Source of the DNA: Anarhynchus alexandrinus
Taxonomy: Eukaryota; Chordata; Aves; Charadriiformes; Charadriidae
Direction of reading: 5' to 3'
Assembly: GCA_008711295.1 (NCBI GenBank)
Contig: VUYV01000100.1
Coordinates: 2,448,295-2,512,294 of the forward strand
Length of the DNA: 64,000 bases
Within the stretch, counting starts at the first letter, position 1. Each line of letters begins with the position of its first letter. A program made the position numbers and the translations under genes. Under the pieces are notes generated by a model. It saw only the letters and a list, made by a program, of their open reading frames with translations. It made no database searches and had not been told where the DNA came from. Shown here piece by piece: positions 1 through 11,964 of this stretch.

Positions 1-939
1 AAGCTTTCAGTATCATTGATTTGTAAAAACTGTTTGTATTTTGAATTACCAGCATCATGAAATTTAAAGAAAAATGAACAAAATCTCTATTTTATCCTAT
101 ATGATTTTAGAAAAAGAAAATCTTTACATTTCACTGGTATATTTCTTATTTCATACAGAAAAAGATCAAGACCTAAATTACCAACACATATGGATTTACA
201 TTCTTCATTTCTTTTTGTTTGTTTTTACAACTTTAGGTACCTGAAGAAGACTGATCTTGTTAATTACTTACAAAGGTTTTTTTCCTGAAAGGTAGGATGC
301 TTTAAGGAAGCTCAAATGCCTTTGTACAGTGATTATCAATGAACTGAGGAAGAAGGAAACCAGAAGAGGAATGGAAAGAACTGTTGGTAGAGCTCCACTC
401 CTCAGCATGGTTTTACTCCTCAGTGTATTTTTTTTAACTGTATATGGGATGGCAATGAATATACTCAAATGTGTTTGAATTACAAAAGAATAGACAAAAT
501 TCTTCTTCCGTATTTCTCTTCATTTTTTTTTTTGCTGTAAAGTAAAAGTACAAGAAGTAAGATTTCTTTGGAAGAAATTTAAAAACCAAGTTCCTCAACG
601 AGAGAAAAAATTCTGTATGGAAAGAATAGGCCAAAAGAGAAAAGCTAAAGGAAAAAACTTTGTCTTACTGACACTATGAAATATTGAGAAAGCCACTAGA
701 GGGAAATGCTGTCATTTTCATATTTCAGGGCTTTCATTTCACTTTGATGAAAATTGAATAACATCCAATTTTCCCAATATTGTAAAGCATTTCACACATC
801 TTTGTCATTTTCAAGCGACAAGTAATTTCAAAAGTCAACAAGTTTAAAGCTGATATTTGACAGAGAGGGTAGTTCTGTAGAAATTGAAGAGAGGTCCAAT
901 GACTACAGTGGTATCCTGGGATTTAGAGTTCATAGTTTT
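1..939. other. Unique AT-rich sequence, no gene seen
   Basis: No recognisable coding exon, RNA gene or young repeat is visible. The stretch is AT-rich with short A and T runs. The window opens with a HindIII site (AAGCTT) at its first base, which may reflect a clone end. The short open frames on the minus strand contain no family motif and look like chance. Confidence 0.6.
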
Positions 940-1080
940 GCAATAGACTGACTGTCTGATCTCGGACAAGACATTTGATCTTTATGCTGCATTTCTTCAT
1001 CTGTAAAATGGGAAAGTGTAACATTTGGCAGTCTCAGAGGAAACTGCAAGGATAAATATATCGATTGTCAAGAAGAAAGT
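940..1080 (+). mobile_element. MIR-like (CORE-SINE) remnant
   Basis: The order of short blocks follows the MIR SINE core: a 'gactgactgtctgatct' block, then 'ggacaag-acatttgatc', then 'cttcatctgtaaaatggg' at about 994-1012, then a 'gaggaaactgcaaggataaa' block resembling the MIR 'gaggattaaat' region. This is recognised from memory of the MIR consensus, without alignment. MIR is an ancient tRNA-derived SINE mobilised by an L2-type LINE and is long inactive. In birds such copies are sparse and strongly diverged, as here. Confidence 0.65.
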
Positions 1081-4000
1081 TCAGGGAAAAAAGTTTTCAT
1101 TTAGGCAGACAAAATTGTTGATTTGAAATGCCATTGAGGTACAACAATTTAAATAATTTGTCTTAGATGCTTAATGCAATGTCTTATGTGGCTTAAATCA
1201 TTAGAACGGGAAATAGATACAAATAGCTATGAAAAGTTTTCAGACCCCATAAAATACTAATACAGAATTTTTCAGTTATCAAATTTCCACTATAAACTAT
1301 ACTGAGATCAAAAACATTCACAGAATATTACTATGTATGCTCAAAATCTCCAAGTGGGATTGAATAATGTGTTAAAATACCAGTATCCGAATAGAGAAAT
1401 TATATAAAATGAAGGAAGGACTCTCCAGATACAGTAAAAGAAAGCTTTTTTTAAGAGTTTGTTGTTGTTTGGTTTCTGTGCGCTTGTCAAACATGCACAT
1501 TTTCTACAAGTAACTAGATCCCACATTTTTTGATAAATTTTAAAATAGCCACCAAAATTTCCACCGTGAATTCTAGTCGTATGTTAGTTCATGGATTATA
1601 AAGGCCTGGTGGGGTTTTGTAGAAGCAAGGTGATGAAACATGGCTTTCAATAAACCCCAAATAACAATGTTCTGGAAGATTACATAGAAGAACTGTACGC
1701 TTTGTAAGGTGATGCACTGATCAGAGAACTATGCATCAGGAAAAAAAAACCAACCAGAAACGTGTACCTAGGATGAAAGTGTTTAGCAGCCCTGCCTGTT
1801 GCTCAAGCCATGTGTTTGTCCTCTGTATAGTCCATGCTGTTTCTGTTAGAGCTAGGAGCACTCTTACTTTTGCTTCTATATCTATGTCTGTGCTCTCTTT
1901 TTGCCAGTTAATCTGTGTGAACTGCACTGTACATAAGTTAATCTTGGAAGCTTTTGGCACAAAGCATTTTAAGTTAAGCACCTCAGTTTCATGTCATTCT
2001 TCGTGGAATTATGTGAGCTCTAAATGTGTAATACTGAGGTGGGGGAATTCAGCCTTGCATAATGATGAAACATATTTATGGTCATAAAAGTATTCCAGAT
2101 CAGTTTCTTCTTATTTCATATCTGCTGCATCAATTTTTGAGCTCCTTAGTTCACCTCCAACTTGTAAGGTTTTCTGCTTCCAGCGTGAAGGCACGCACAT
2201 CACCTGCTCAAAAGCAAGCTAGATTCAGTTCTACCCTGTGCATCACTGACAGCTTTGCCGGGCAAATGTTATTATTCACTCTGTGCTCTTTATAGTTCTG
2301 GATAAATAAAACCTGCAGAATGCTTTTTCACGTTGGTTGAATGTGACATGGATGAAAATCACTAAGTTGTATTCTAAAAAGTCAAGGTAATCTTTAAAGT
2401 TTGCCTAAAAGAAAAGCTGGCATGATATATTACATGATACTTTTTGCTTGATACTGTAAAAACAAATAGGTAAGTATTGAAAATGGGATATTAATATCTT
2501 TTTTCCCATTGCATTAATGTTAATAATTAAAAATATATTGACGATTTCCTTTCAAGTATGAAAATGACTGTCCAGTGATATTAAATTACAAAAATTCACG
2601 ACCAAAACTGTGTTTTAAAACACAAAACAAAAAGCTTACATTTTCAGATAGTTAAGAGAGCAATACCGATTGCTAAGATGATAATGTCTCTTTATGGCAA
2701 CTTCCACTTCTAAGTATGCTCTGCTTCTGTTTTACAGGTAGTCAGTAGATTGTGTAAATGAATGCTTGAAACTGGATGTTCAGAGGACACAAGAGGCTTA
2801 CAAGACAAGACATCATTCACATTTGTATAATCTCTTTATCTCTGCCACAGATACTTAGCATCTGGTTATGGTAAAACATGTGAAGATATCTGGGAGCTTT
2901 GACTCAGCTCATTAGCAGGCTTACCACAGCCAAGAAATCAATGGACCACAGAGCAAACTATCTTTTCCAGAGACACAAGGCAAACAGGCATGGGAAAATG
3001 GACAACCTTTGGGCTGAACTAGGACAAGAGCAACGACGGTACAAGTTTTAAACTATGCCTGCTTTTGAGCTCAGCACATATTTATTTTGTTTGTTCTATG
3101 CAGTAGGAAGTTGGTACATACGCACTGCCTTACATGCAATAGGTATTTCCAGGTTCACAGATGGAGAAACAAGATGATCTTAAAACTAGTTTAATGCATA
3201 CGTTTTTATTTCATGCAGAAAGGACTTGTAGCACTATAACTAAGCTGTTCCTGGGCCTTATGTTCAAGTGAAAGTTGAAGGCACATTTGCAGACAATACT
3301 GTGTAAGTGGCATTACAAGCTTCCAGAGGGAAAAGAGGTAGAACAACAACAGGTCATGACCAATTGAGCAAGAAATATGTATAGGCCTAATAGTATTACA
3401 ACAAGTGTCTACTTTGCCTGTTATTGTAAGAGGACAAGAATACATGGAGCATATTGCATTGAAATGTGCTCCAGCCTGATTCGGATACTTAACGTGATAT
3501 AGGTCTCCAGACAGTGCTGACAAGAAGTAATACTGTGATTTTCCCCTTCTCTCTTAACTATCAGAAAATGTAAGCTTCTCTTTTGGCTCTCATGTTGGAG
3601 AAGGAAAACAAACCAGACAACATATTTGCATCATTTCTGAGGTGGTTTATTTCAAGATGACTATCCGAATTCTCAGTATGCTCCTTTGCCTGTTTTAGCA
3701 TCTCCTTCTGCTCTCTGTCCTGCGGACTGTGAATGCCATTTATGTGCATAATATAGCAGTCTTTCATATTTCATAACTGTCTGTACCTTCATGATCTGGC
3801 TTTAAAAGAACTGAGAAGTGCTGCTTGTTGTTATTTGCTCTGTATTTGAGTTGTCATATCTGTGTTTAATCAAGCTACTTAATCTTATACTTGTCCATTC
3901 CTATTCTACCATGGCACTTTCCATTACTTTTATCAAGCTCAGCTGTCTAAAAATCTTTTACTTTTTAACTTCGTCTCTTATGTAAAAGGGGACCTTCTGC

Positions 4001-4180
4001 GCTAAATACTGATGACATCTAGAATCAGTGGGAAAACTCTGATGAGTTCCGTGGTTTTTGTTAGTTGTAGTTCCAGGGTTTTGCTTATTTGTTACAGATT
4101 ATTTCTTATATGCTTATTGACATTATTAAAGTAATTTATTTTAGTTCTGCTTCACCGGATGCCACATTCACCAATCTTTT
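1081..4180. other. Unique sequence, no confident gene
   Basis: Mostly unique AT-rich DNA. Two minus-strand open frames (3206-3523 and 3561-3767) follow splice-acceptor-like tracts, but I recognise no domain in either. A block near 3155-3195 ('acagatggagaaac') faintly resembles an antisense MIR core and is too degraded to call. Confidence 0.5.
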
Positions 4181-4784
4181 CATAGAATCATATAATCATA
4201 GAATGGTTAGAGTTGGAAGGGACCTTAAAGATCATCTAGTTCCAACCCCGCTACCAAGGCCAGGGACACGTCCCACTAGACCAGGTTGCCCAAAGCCCCA
4301 TCCAGCCTGGTCTTGAACACTTCCAGGGATGGGGCATCCACAACTTCCCTGGGCAACCTGGTCCAGTGTCTCACCACCTTCACAGTAAAGAATTTCTTCC
4401 TAATATTTAATCTAAATCTCCCCTCTTTCAGTTTAAAACTGTTATGCCTTGCCCTACACAAGCGTCCCTCTCTGTCTTTCCTGTAGGCCTCCTTTAAGTA
4501 CTGGAAGGCTGCTATAAGGTCTCCCTGGAGCCTTCTCTTCTCCAGGCTGAACAACCCCAATTCTCTCAGCCTGACCTCATAGGAGAGGTGCTCCAGCCCT
4601 CTGAGCATTTTTGTGGCCCTCCTCTGGACCCACTCCAACAGGTCCATGTCTGTCCATGTTGGGGACCCCAGAGCTGGATGCAATACTCCAGGTGGGATCT
4701 CACGAGAGCTGAGAGGCAGAACCACCTCCCTCAACCTTCTGGCCACACTTCTTTTGATGCAGCCAAGGATACGGGTTTGGTCAC
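4181..4784 (-). mobile_element. CR1: CR1 LINE, 5'-truncated, minus strand
   Basis: The antisense 3' end is at 4181, where the strand reads 'catagaatcatataatcata', the complement of CR1's terminal ATTCTATG-type repeat, followed by the complement of the usual 'ttccaactctaaccattc' tail. Reading leftward on the minus strand gives the C-terminal part of the CR1 reverse-transcriptase protein, with landmarks [41 protein letters not shown] and [15 protein letters not shown]. Around 4680-4720 the frame slips and recovers: the SALVR..HLEYC segment is present only in another frame, so there are compensating small indels. Only about the last 600 bp of the element is present, as is typical for target-primed reverse transcription that aborted early. 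It is not functional. Confidence 0.95.
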
Positions 4785-5601
4785 TTATGTATTTCAAATG
4801 ATACTTCAGCAGTCCTGCTTACTGGGTAGGAATAAATGAAAACATGCTATTTGCAAAAAGCCAAATGCCACCTAAGTTCAAGAGGAAGTCGTTCTTCTCC
4901 ATATATTATCCCTCTCATTGGCACTAAGAAGAAATTGAAAGGATGCTGAAAAGACCTAAATATGTTTTTTCCTATCCATAATTCTATTGTTGCTGGCTTT
5001 TGGCTTTGTCTGTGTCTGTATTCAGGCTGTGCACCTTTTGCTCTTTTATGCTGATTAACTTGTTGCATATGATAGTGACAAGTGTGCAGTTCTATTCCGT
5101 TGCAGTTTAACACCATGTGTTGACACTAACTAACCAAAAGCAGTACTTTTGCCCTTCAATTTCTATATTCAGCTTTTCTTGTTCTTCTATTTCACTCTTC
5201 TCTGCCTTTTTTTTCTTAGCAGTAAGACCAACTTTCACATACATCCAATATCTTAAAAAAAGAAGTGTTTCTTCAACTTACATGTATTCCATCCTTTTGT
5301 CACACATGGCTCTAATTTCAGGGTGCTATTTCCACTTGTCTCAAGCCTTTCGTTTATTTTCCCTGATTGTATCCATTCGTTGTATATTTTGTGTTTCTGC
5401 CTTTGAATTTTTACCTAGGAAATTCCCATACTCTTTCTATTTATATTTTTATCTTCTTTATTTTTTCATCTTAGAGATGTGACATGACCTCCTTCTCCAT
5501 CTCAGTTCCTGTGATCTGGGTACTGAGGTTTTTTTCTACTTTGTTTTTCAGCTTTTCTCACTTCATTTTGTCCTTTATTTTCTTGCACCAGCCAAATATT
5601 C

Positions 5602-5655
5602 AAGTTAGTTAACTTGGTCAAGCTAGTTAACTAATTCAAGCTAGATAACTGATTT
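5602..5655. repeat. Three-copy 18-bp imperfect tandem repeat
   Basis: Three successive 18-mers are visible: aagttagttaacttggtc, aagctagttaactaattc, aagctagataactgattt. They share an AAGYTAGWTAACT core. The core is itself close to palindromic (GTTAAC), so the array can also fold locally. Confidence 0.65.
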
Positions 5656-6074
5656 TGATTCAAACTGCACCCCCACCTTCTTTTACTTTAGTGACTGCAT
5701 ACACCACTACAGATCTTGAATTCTTTGCCCTTGGGTTCATAGATTTACAAGAGAGAAAAGAAAATGAATTTTTCTATCATTCCCCACCGCCATTAATTTG
5801 GCATTGGAGAATTAGCTAAAGAGCAAATAAGGTACATTAGGTTTTTATAACATAAATAGCGGCAAATTAACTGTAATGAAAAGACAAGAAATAAACTATA
5901 TTGCTGGCATACTCCCAGTTGGACTGGTGTAATTTACTGTCTTCTCAAGAATAAGTGTGTGCATTTCCCGAAGATGTGTAAGTAAGGATAGATTCCCTGT
6001 TGCCAGAAATCAACCTGGCTTGACTGATGGAGGGACAGACCATCTTTTCTGTCAAGCTAACACCTTACTAAGGA

Positions 6075-6155
6075 TGAGCTCAGAAGACCTCAGTTTGTAT
6101 CCAGGTTCAGCCTCAACCTCAAATTTACTGTTTAAACTCAAGAAGACACAATAAC
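6075..6155 (+). mobile_element. Possible MIR 5'-region fragment
   Basis: The segment 'cagtttgtatccaggttcag' followed by 'cctcaacctcaaatttactg' and a run of 'aaactcaagaag' resembles the left half of MIR ('cctgggttcaaatcccagctc...'). The tRNA-like B-box block GGTTCAGCCTC is present in altered form. The match is weak and based on memory of the consensus only. Confidence 0.3.
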
Positions 6156-9100
6156 ATGTAGTTTCCTGCCATTGAAAAGTAGACAGCACTGCTTTTCAGG
6201 ACAAAATACATTCTAATGGCAAGTTCTGTTTCTATTTAAGGGGCTCAGATATTATACAAACTTAACATTCACAGTTTAGAAAGAAAGTAAGAAAAAAATG
6301 CAGCATTTGATCTCATTAGTTGCATGATCTTATGCTGGTATTTGATTTTATTCCTTGGTTGTTTTTTTTCCCTTCCCAATTGCTTCATTGTAAGCTCATT
6401 TCACATTAACATAAATGAGCAGGATCTGGCTTTTTGAATTACTTTCCACATGCTTTTCAAAGTCTCAGAGGCTATCTTCTCTTCTAAACAATGAAAATCC
6501 CTATAAGTGTAAAGATTTCTGTAGGGTAAAACAAATGGTATGATATCAGTATAGAATAATTAAACTTCATCTATTACGATTAGATAATTCAATATTTTAA
6601 AAATACAATGATTAATTTTTTTTTTGGTGTGTTAAACATGTTACAGTTTAAATAAATGTTCAGGAAGACAAAGCATCCCTGTGAGAAGGAAAACTATCAA
6701 TAGAGGCAACTAAACCTTAATTTTATATTTTTATTTTAACATATAAAGGAAAGAGATAACATTCAAAATAGATTACATAAAATGGAATTGTACACAACCT
6801 ATTTCTGAACTCTGAATTTTCTGCTTCAGTCTTTGTAGTCCGACAGCTTCACCAGTCTCTGTATTAATTAAAATTCCATAAATGATGTCAGACAAGCCCA
6901 GATTCTACTGTTTATATCAACTATAATTTGCTCCAGACTTTGTTTTGTTTTTATGCCAAAGACCACACAAAAGCTTTCTTAGTTTTCTTTTTTCCTGAAG
7001 CTTCTGTTGCTCAGTAAGTTTTAGATTTAAAAAAATTCCTTTTAACTGTTGGTATCATTTCCCACTGAATAGTAACTTATCTTGCCATGATAATAGTTGT
7101 TTTCTTCCTCTTGTGGGTAAGGTACTTAGCCAAAGTATCACACTTCAGAGGTTATGTATACACTGTCTCTTTTCCAGTCTTTGTTCCAGCTACTTTTTCA
7201 AAAGGGTCTATCTCGGCATTTCTCCACCATTTCTCATTTGTATAATCACAGCTTATCAAATATGACTTCTCACTGCTATTTGATATCCTTTATGTTCTGG
7301 TAATTATGTAGAGAGAATCATGTCAAATTGTAATTGAAAACAGTACTAGTATTTTTCCTTTTAATGAAAATTGTCCAGGGGCAGGTGGGGAAAGATTTGG
7401 AAGGCAGCAGAAGTGATCTTTTCAGTCATATTGTTAGAGGCTGAGGAATGACATAAAACACTTAAAAATGTACAGGTAAAACCTGAGATTCCCAAAGTTA
7501 CAAAGTTTATGAAACTATCAAAGGACAATTTTTAGATATAATTATGAAACATATATTCAGTTCTTAATTGGGATAAATTCCCAAATATATCTGTGTATTT
7601 TAAAATGAGGGCATCAAGTCTTAGAGGAAAAAAAAAATTATTTAGGTAAAAGAGAATGGAATGCGCATATAGACTGTAGTTTATATAAGTAGATTGTAAG
7701 TAGGTTAGAAGAAGATGACTCTAAGTAGAGCAACTACTTCTGAGTTCTGTACTTAGAAGCTTTTACATTTGAGACAAAACCAAGTGGACCTCAATATTTA
7801 GAAAGATATGACACAATCTGATGGAGTGTAGAAGAATCATTTTCTTATTCAGACAATAGTTATTTTCCCATTACTGTTAATGGGAGGAGTCTTTGTTCAA
7901 ATACAATCAGAAATCTCATGTAAGCGAACAGTAGTTGTTTCTATTGCAAGTTGAAAACCTAAATTCTAAACCAAGTCAAATTTAAAAACAGTTGAAATCA
8001 AGCAGATCATAATAATTTAAATTACTAGAATTTGGATACACATGGATTTTTTCTCCATTGAGAGGTGAATTTAGAAGAATCCGCCTAAAATTCGGGATTT
8101 TGGTTTCCCCCAGCCATAGCTACAGAACAAAAAGCTGAACCAGGGCCATTATTCTCTGAGAATCACAACTTGTTTGAACAACAAACGTATTTTGAAGAAA
8201 ATATTTCTCTGAAAAACATCTTGAATACTTGACTACATCTACCTGGTAGTATTGTTTTGGGGGTGGTATTTTTCAGAGGCCATAAATAATGATCCTACCC
8301 ACAACCAGAAAAGGACCTATTTTAACACAGAGCAAAGGGACTAAAAAGGCAAATTAGTTCAGATCGTATCCAAGCTAATTCAACCAACTTCATATCTGAC
8401 TACTGCCTGAACCTCATGATTTAGGACAATCTAAAAATCAAGTTTTAATCTAAAACAGAACAATGCTATCTGTATTGTTATATCTTTCAGTACTTTTCTT
8501 CTAGCCAAACTCATTGTCTGGCTTTATCGATCACTTCCAGACAAATTTTGTTTAAGATATGAGGGAAGGTCAGCCTCCAAAGCTTTTTTTTGACTTTTAT
8601 ATAATATGTGGCAGAATTTGAATTTCACTATTGTTCTGGTATGTTGAAGGCAAATTTCCATGGAAACCATAATTCCATCTATGGGATCAGTCTTTCTCAT
8701 AACAGATGTAGCCTTTAAATTGCAGCTAAATTACCCACTACAAATAATAATAAAATGCATCAACACAAAAGACTGCTGAAGCCAGAGGCTCCTGCATAAC
8801 GTGGTCATCAGTCCTTTAAATGGTGGAGGAATTCTGTCGCTGGAAGTGGATCCGCTCTACTGTACTTAGGGACATTTGTCATGGGCAGAGGAAATTTACT
8901 GCAAAGTCTTTAGAGGGCAGAGAATCAAATCAGTCTCCCAAACACCATCCTCTATCTCTGGAAAATGTATCTAAATGTCCTGTTTCAAAACTAAGTGGAG
9001 GCTTTCAATCCATTAGGAGATTCCCCTCTCCCCCTTCCTCTTCTAAAAATACTGTGCCAGTTGTCTGATGTTTTTCACTGTTCAGCGAGCTAAAAGATGA

Positions 9101-9669
9101 AAGATCTGTTTGTCATATCAAATGAGCACCTTTGAATCATTAACATTGTAAGATATAAAAGCAAATGTAAGTTTGTTTTCCTCCCTTCCCCTGTGCTACT
9201 TCTTCCCCCTTTTTTCTGCCTGCTTTTCATTTTGAGAAGTGTATAGTACTCAGAATATTATAATCCCTTCTGGCAACAGAACAAAAACATGGTTTCCATT
9301 ACAGTTTATTGCTTTTTTTTCTTTTTAATTTTTTTTATCAATCCATGTGGACCCCAAAGGACTTAAGCCTTTGTTAGAAACTGTAGACAAGATATATCAT
9401 GGGTCTAGTTCTCCCATATTTCTATACGACTTAGGCTGTATATTTAGTTCCCTTGTGCATAGTTAAAATTAAAATATAAGTACAATATGTATCCATTTAG
9501 TATTCTGAAAATGAATTCTTTTTGTTCTGTTGATGTCTATTAAAAAGCTACACTGTTTAGGTTGGTGTATATAGCATGTTTGGAAGTGTTCTAAGACTAA
9601 AAAAAAAAAGAAAATCCTCTCCTTATCACTAAGAAATCTATTTTTATGTGAAAAACATAATGTTTTAAA

Positions 9670-10402
9670 GCAAGGTTGGGGCACCCCCCAGTATCAGTAA
9701 AGGCTGGGGGATGAAGGGATTGAGAGCAGCCCTGAGGAGAATGACTTGGGGATGTTGGTTGAAGAGAAGCCCAACATGAGCCAGCAATGTGTGATTGCAG
9801 CCCAGAAAGCCAACCACATCCTGGGCTGCATCAAAAGAAACGTGGCCAGCAGGCTGAGGGAGGGGATTCTGCCCCTTTACTCCACTCTCATGAAACCCCA
9901 CCTGGAGTACTGCGTCCAGCTCTGGAGCCCTCAGCATAGGAAAGACGTGGACCTGTTGGAGTGGGTCCAGAGGAGGGCCACAAAAATGTTCAGACAGTTG
10001 GAGCACCTCTCCTATGAGGTCAGGCTGAGAGAATTGGGGTTGTTCAACCTGGAGAAGAGAAGGCTCCAGGGAGACCTTATAGCAGCCTTCCAGTACTTAA
10101 AGGAGACCTACAGGAAAGATGGGGAGGAACTCTTCATCAGAGAGCATAGCAATAGGATGAGAGGTAACAGTTTTAAACTGAAAGAGGGGAGATTTAGATT
10201 AAATATTAGGAAGAAATTCTTTACTGTGAAGGGATTGCGACACTGGACCAGGTTGGCCAGGGAAGTTGTGGATGCCCTATCTCTGGAAACATTCAAGGTC
10301 AGGCTGGATGGGGCAATCTGATCTAGCAACCTCATTGCAGGGGTTTTGGAACAGATGACCTTTAAAGTTTCCTTCCAACCCAAACTGTTCTATGAGTCTA
10401 TG
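9670..10402 (+). mobile_element. CR1: CR1 LINE, 5'-truncated, plus strand
   Basis: This copy starts in the 'ccccagtatcagtaaaggctgggg' region of CR1 and ends at the terminal 'ttctatgagtctatga' repeat. An open frame of about 190 codons (9746-10321) reads without a stop through the C-terminal part of the CR1 second [83 protein letters not shown] and [15 protein letters not shown]. The endonuclease and the polymerase active site lie upstream and are missing, so it cannot move. The uninterrupted frame implies a fairly recent insertion compared with other copies here. Confidence 0.95.
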
Positions 10403-11919
10403 AAGTCTTTTCAGCTCCTCTTTGCAGGCATCTTTAGGGCGGTTTCTACTCGCCTATAGCCCAGGCCAGTCAGTGAGGTCTCATCTGTAATCGACAGAGG
10501 CAGACAAGCTATTGCATCTTATGGTGTAGTTTCGCAATCAATTCACAGCAGCAGCATCTGGCACTGATGCCAAGAGAAGTGTTTCTATCACTCCCCTTTC
10601 ACCTCCCTGCCATCTTCCCCCTCCTGGGGAAGCTTTGTACAGCTGCACAGCGAGCCAGGTCAAGGAACTGATCTTGCTTAAAACTAACATGGCAAAAAAA
10701 CAACTGTTTAGTTTTAGCTGGAAGGTAAATGCTTGTGCTGACACAAGGGAGAAATAATGCTGCAGAAGAATGATAGGGCTACTTCTTTCTGCAGCCCTGC
10801 CAGCTTAATCTAGTTTAAACTGATTGTGAAACTACAGTATAGCATATGTAGCTTTGAACATGGATAATTGCCTTTGAACGTGCTCATTTTTATCCCCTAT
10901 CAAAGGTGCTTGAATGACTACTTTAGCCTTTTAAGTGTTAGGCAGCTTGTCTGAAGTTCAAGGAAATTAGTTCCCTCAAAGTGATTTGCGCAAAGACAGT
11001 CAGGGTTGGAACTCCTTAATTCTCTTCATGGTGCCAATGACTGTGTTGTGAGACTGAAGGAGAAGATACTCATTTTAATGAAATCACCTGCATAACCTAT
11101 ATTAACATATTTAACTTTATTTCTGCATTTGCTTTAAGACAAAAACAGAGAATGTGGTTCAGTCATAAATACTTAGCTGCATTTTTAATCTGTTGTTGAC
11201 TGCCTTCAACTGTAGATTTCACTATAGTATTATCTAATTCTAACCTTTGAAAGATGTACCGTCTTCCTAAAATATATTTTACATAGCTCCCTCGTGACAA
11301 AGTTTTGACCAGTAAACATCTGGTACTTCCAGTAAGGTGTTGAACAGAGTAAGTCTCAGATGTCTACCAGTTTCCTAGGAAAGAAAAAGAGTAATTAATT
11401 AAGAGTTCAGAGGTTTATAGAATCAAAAGCAGTTGGTTCAGTTAAAGTTCATAAAAAAGTTAAACTAGACCTAAACAAGAACAACAGGCATTGTGAAAGT
11501 CCTCAGCTCAGCATTCTCATATCAATTCTTAACTTAATAAGGGTAAGACAGGATCAATAGCTAAATAACTACATAAGTCAACAGAACGGCATTTGCAAAG
11601 TGTTTTATGAACCCGATATAAAAGACAATGTGTGTGGGTGAAGTATTCTGTGTTTCTTACTTGAAGTCAAGAAAGGAAATGAGGGTAGTCTTAAATCATT
11701 TGACAGGAAGCATAGATCACAATGTAGCAAATCTTGGTTTTTGATTCTTTATTGAACAAAGAAATTAGGAAAAATAATAAGCAAATAAGTGCTTAAAAGG
11801 AGTTTTTAGGCCCACATTAATGCAGCAAGCCTGGAAGGCTATACAAAGTAGCCTAGTAGTCTACCAGGAAAGCTTGTGAGTAAGGACTAATAATGCAATG
11901 TACCTCGTTTATATTTAGG

Positions 11920-11964
11920 CATTTAACACACCTTCAGCAGCTAGCAGTGAAGGTGTGTTAAGTG
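11920..11964. repeat. Short inverted repeat forming a strong hairpin
   Basis: The arms TTAACACACCTTCA (11923-11936) and TGAAGGTGTGTTAA (11948-11961) are exact reverse complements. The stem extends three further pairs outward if one G-T pair is allowed. The 11-nt loop, GCAGCTAGCAG, contains the palindrome GCTAGC. The function is unknown. It could be a remnant of a small inverted-repeat transposon or simply a cruciform-prone site. It is short for a microRNA precursor. Confidence 0.8.

Larger units (their letters stand above)
4785..9669. other. Unique AT-rich spacer between two CR1 copies
   Basis: No gene is recognised. The stretch contains a three-copy 18-bp minisatellite (5602-5655) and a possible MIR fragment (6075-6155), both listed separately. 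The 8.75-9.17 kb part is less repetitive and could hold conserved noncoding sequence, but this cannot be shown without alignment. Confidence 0.5.

Noticed and set aside
3150..3200. Possible antisense MIR core
   Set aside because: Only one short word matches, and the flanking order is not convincing.
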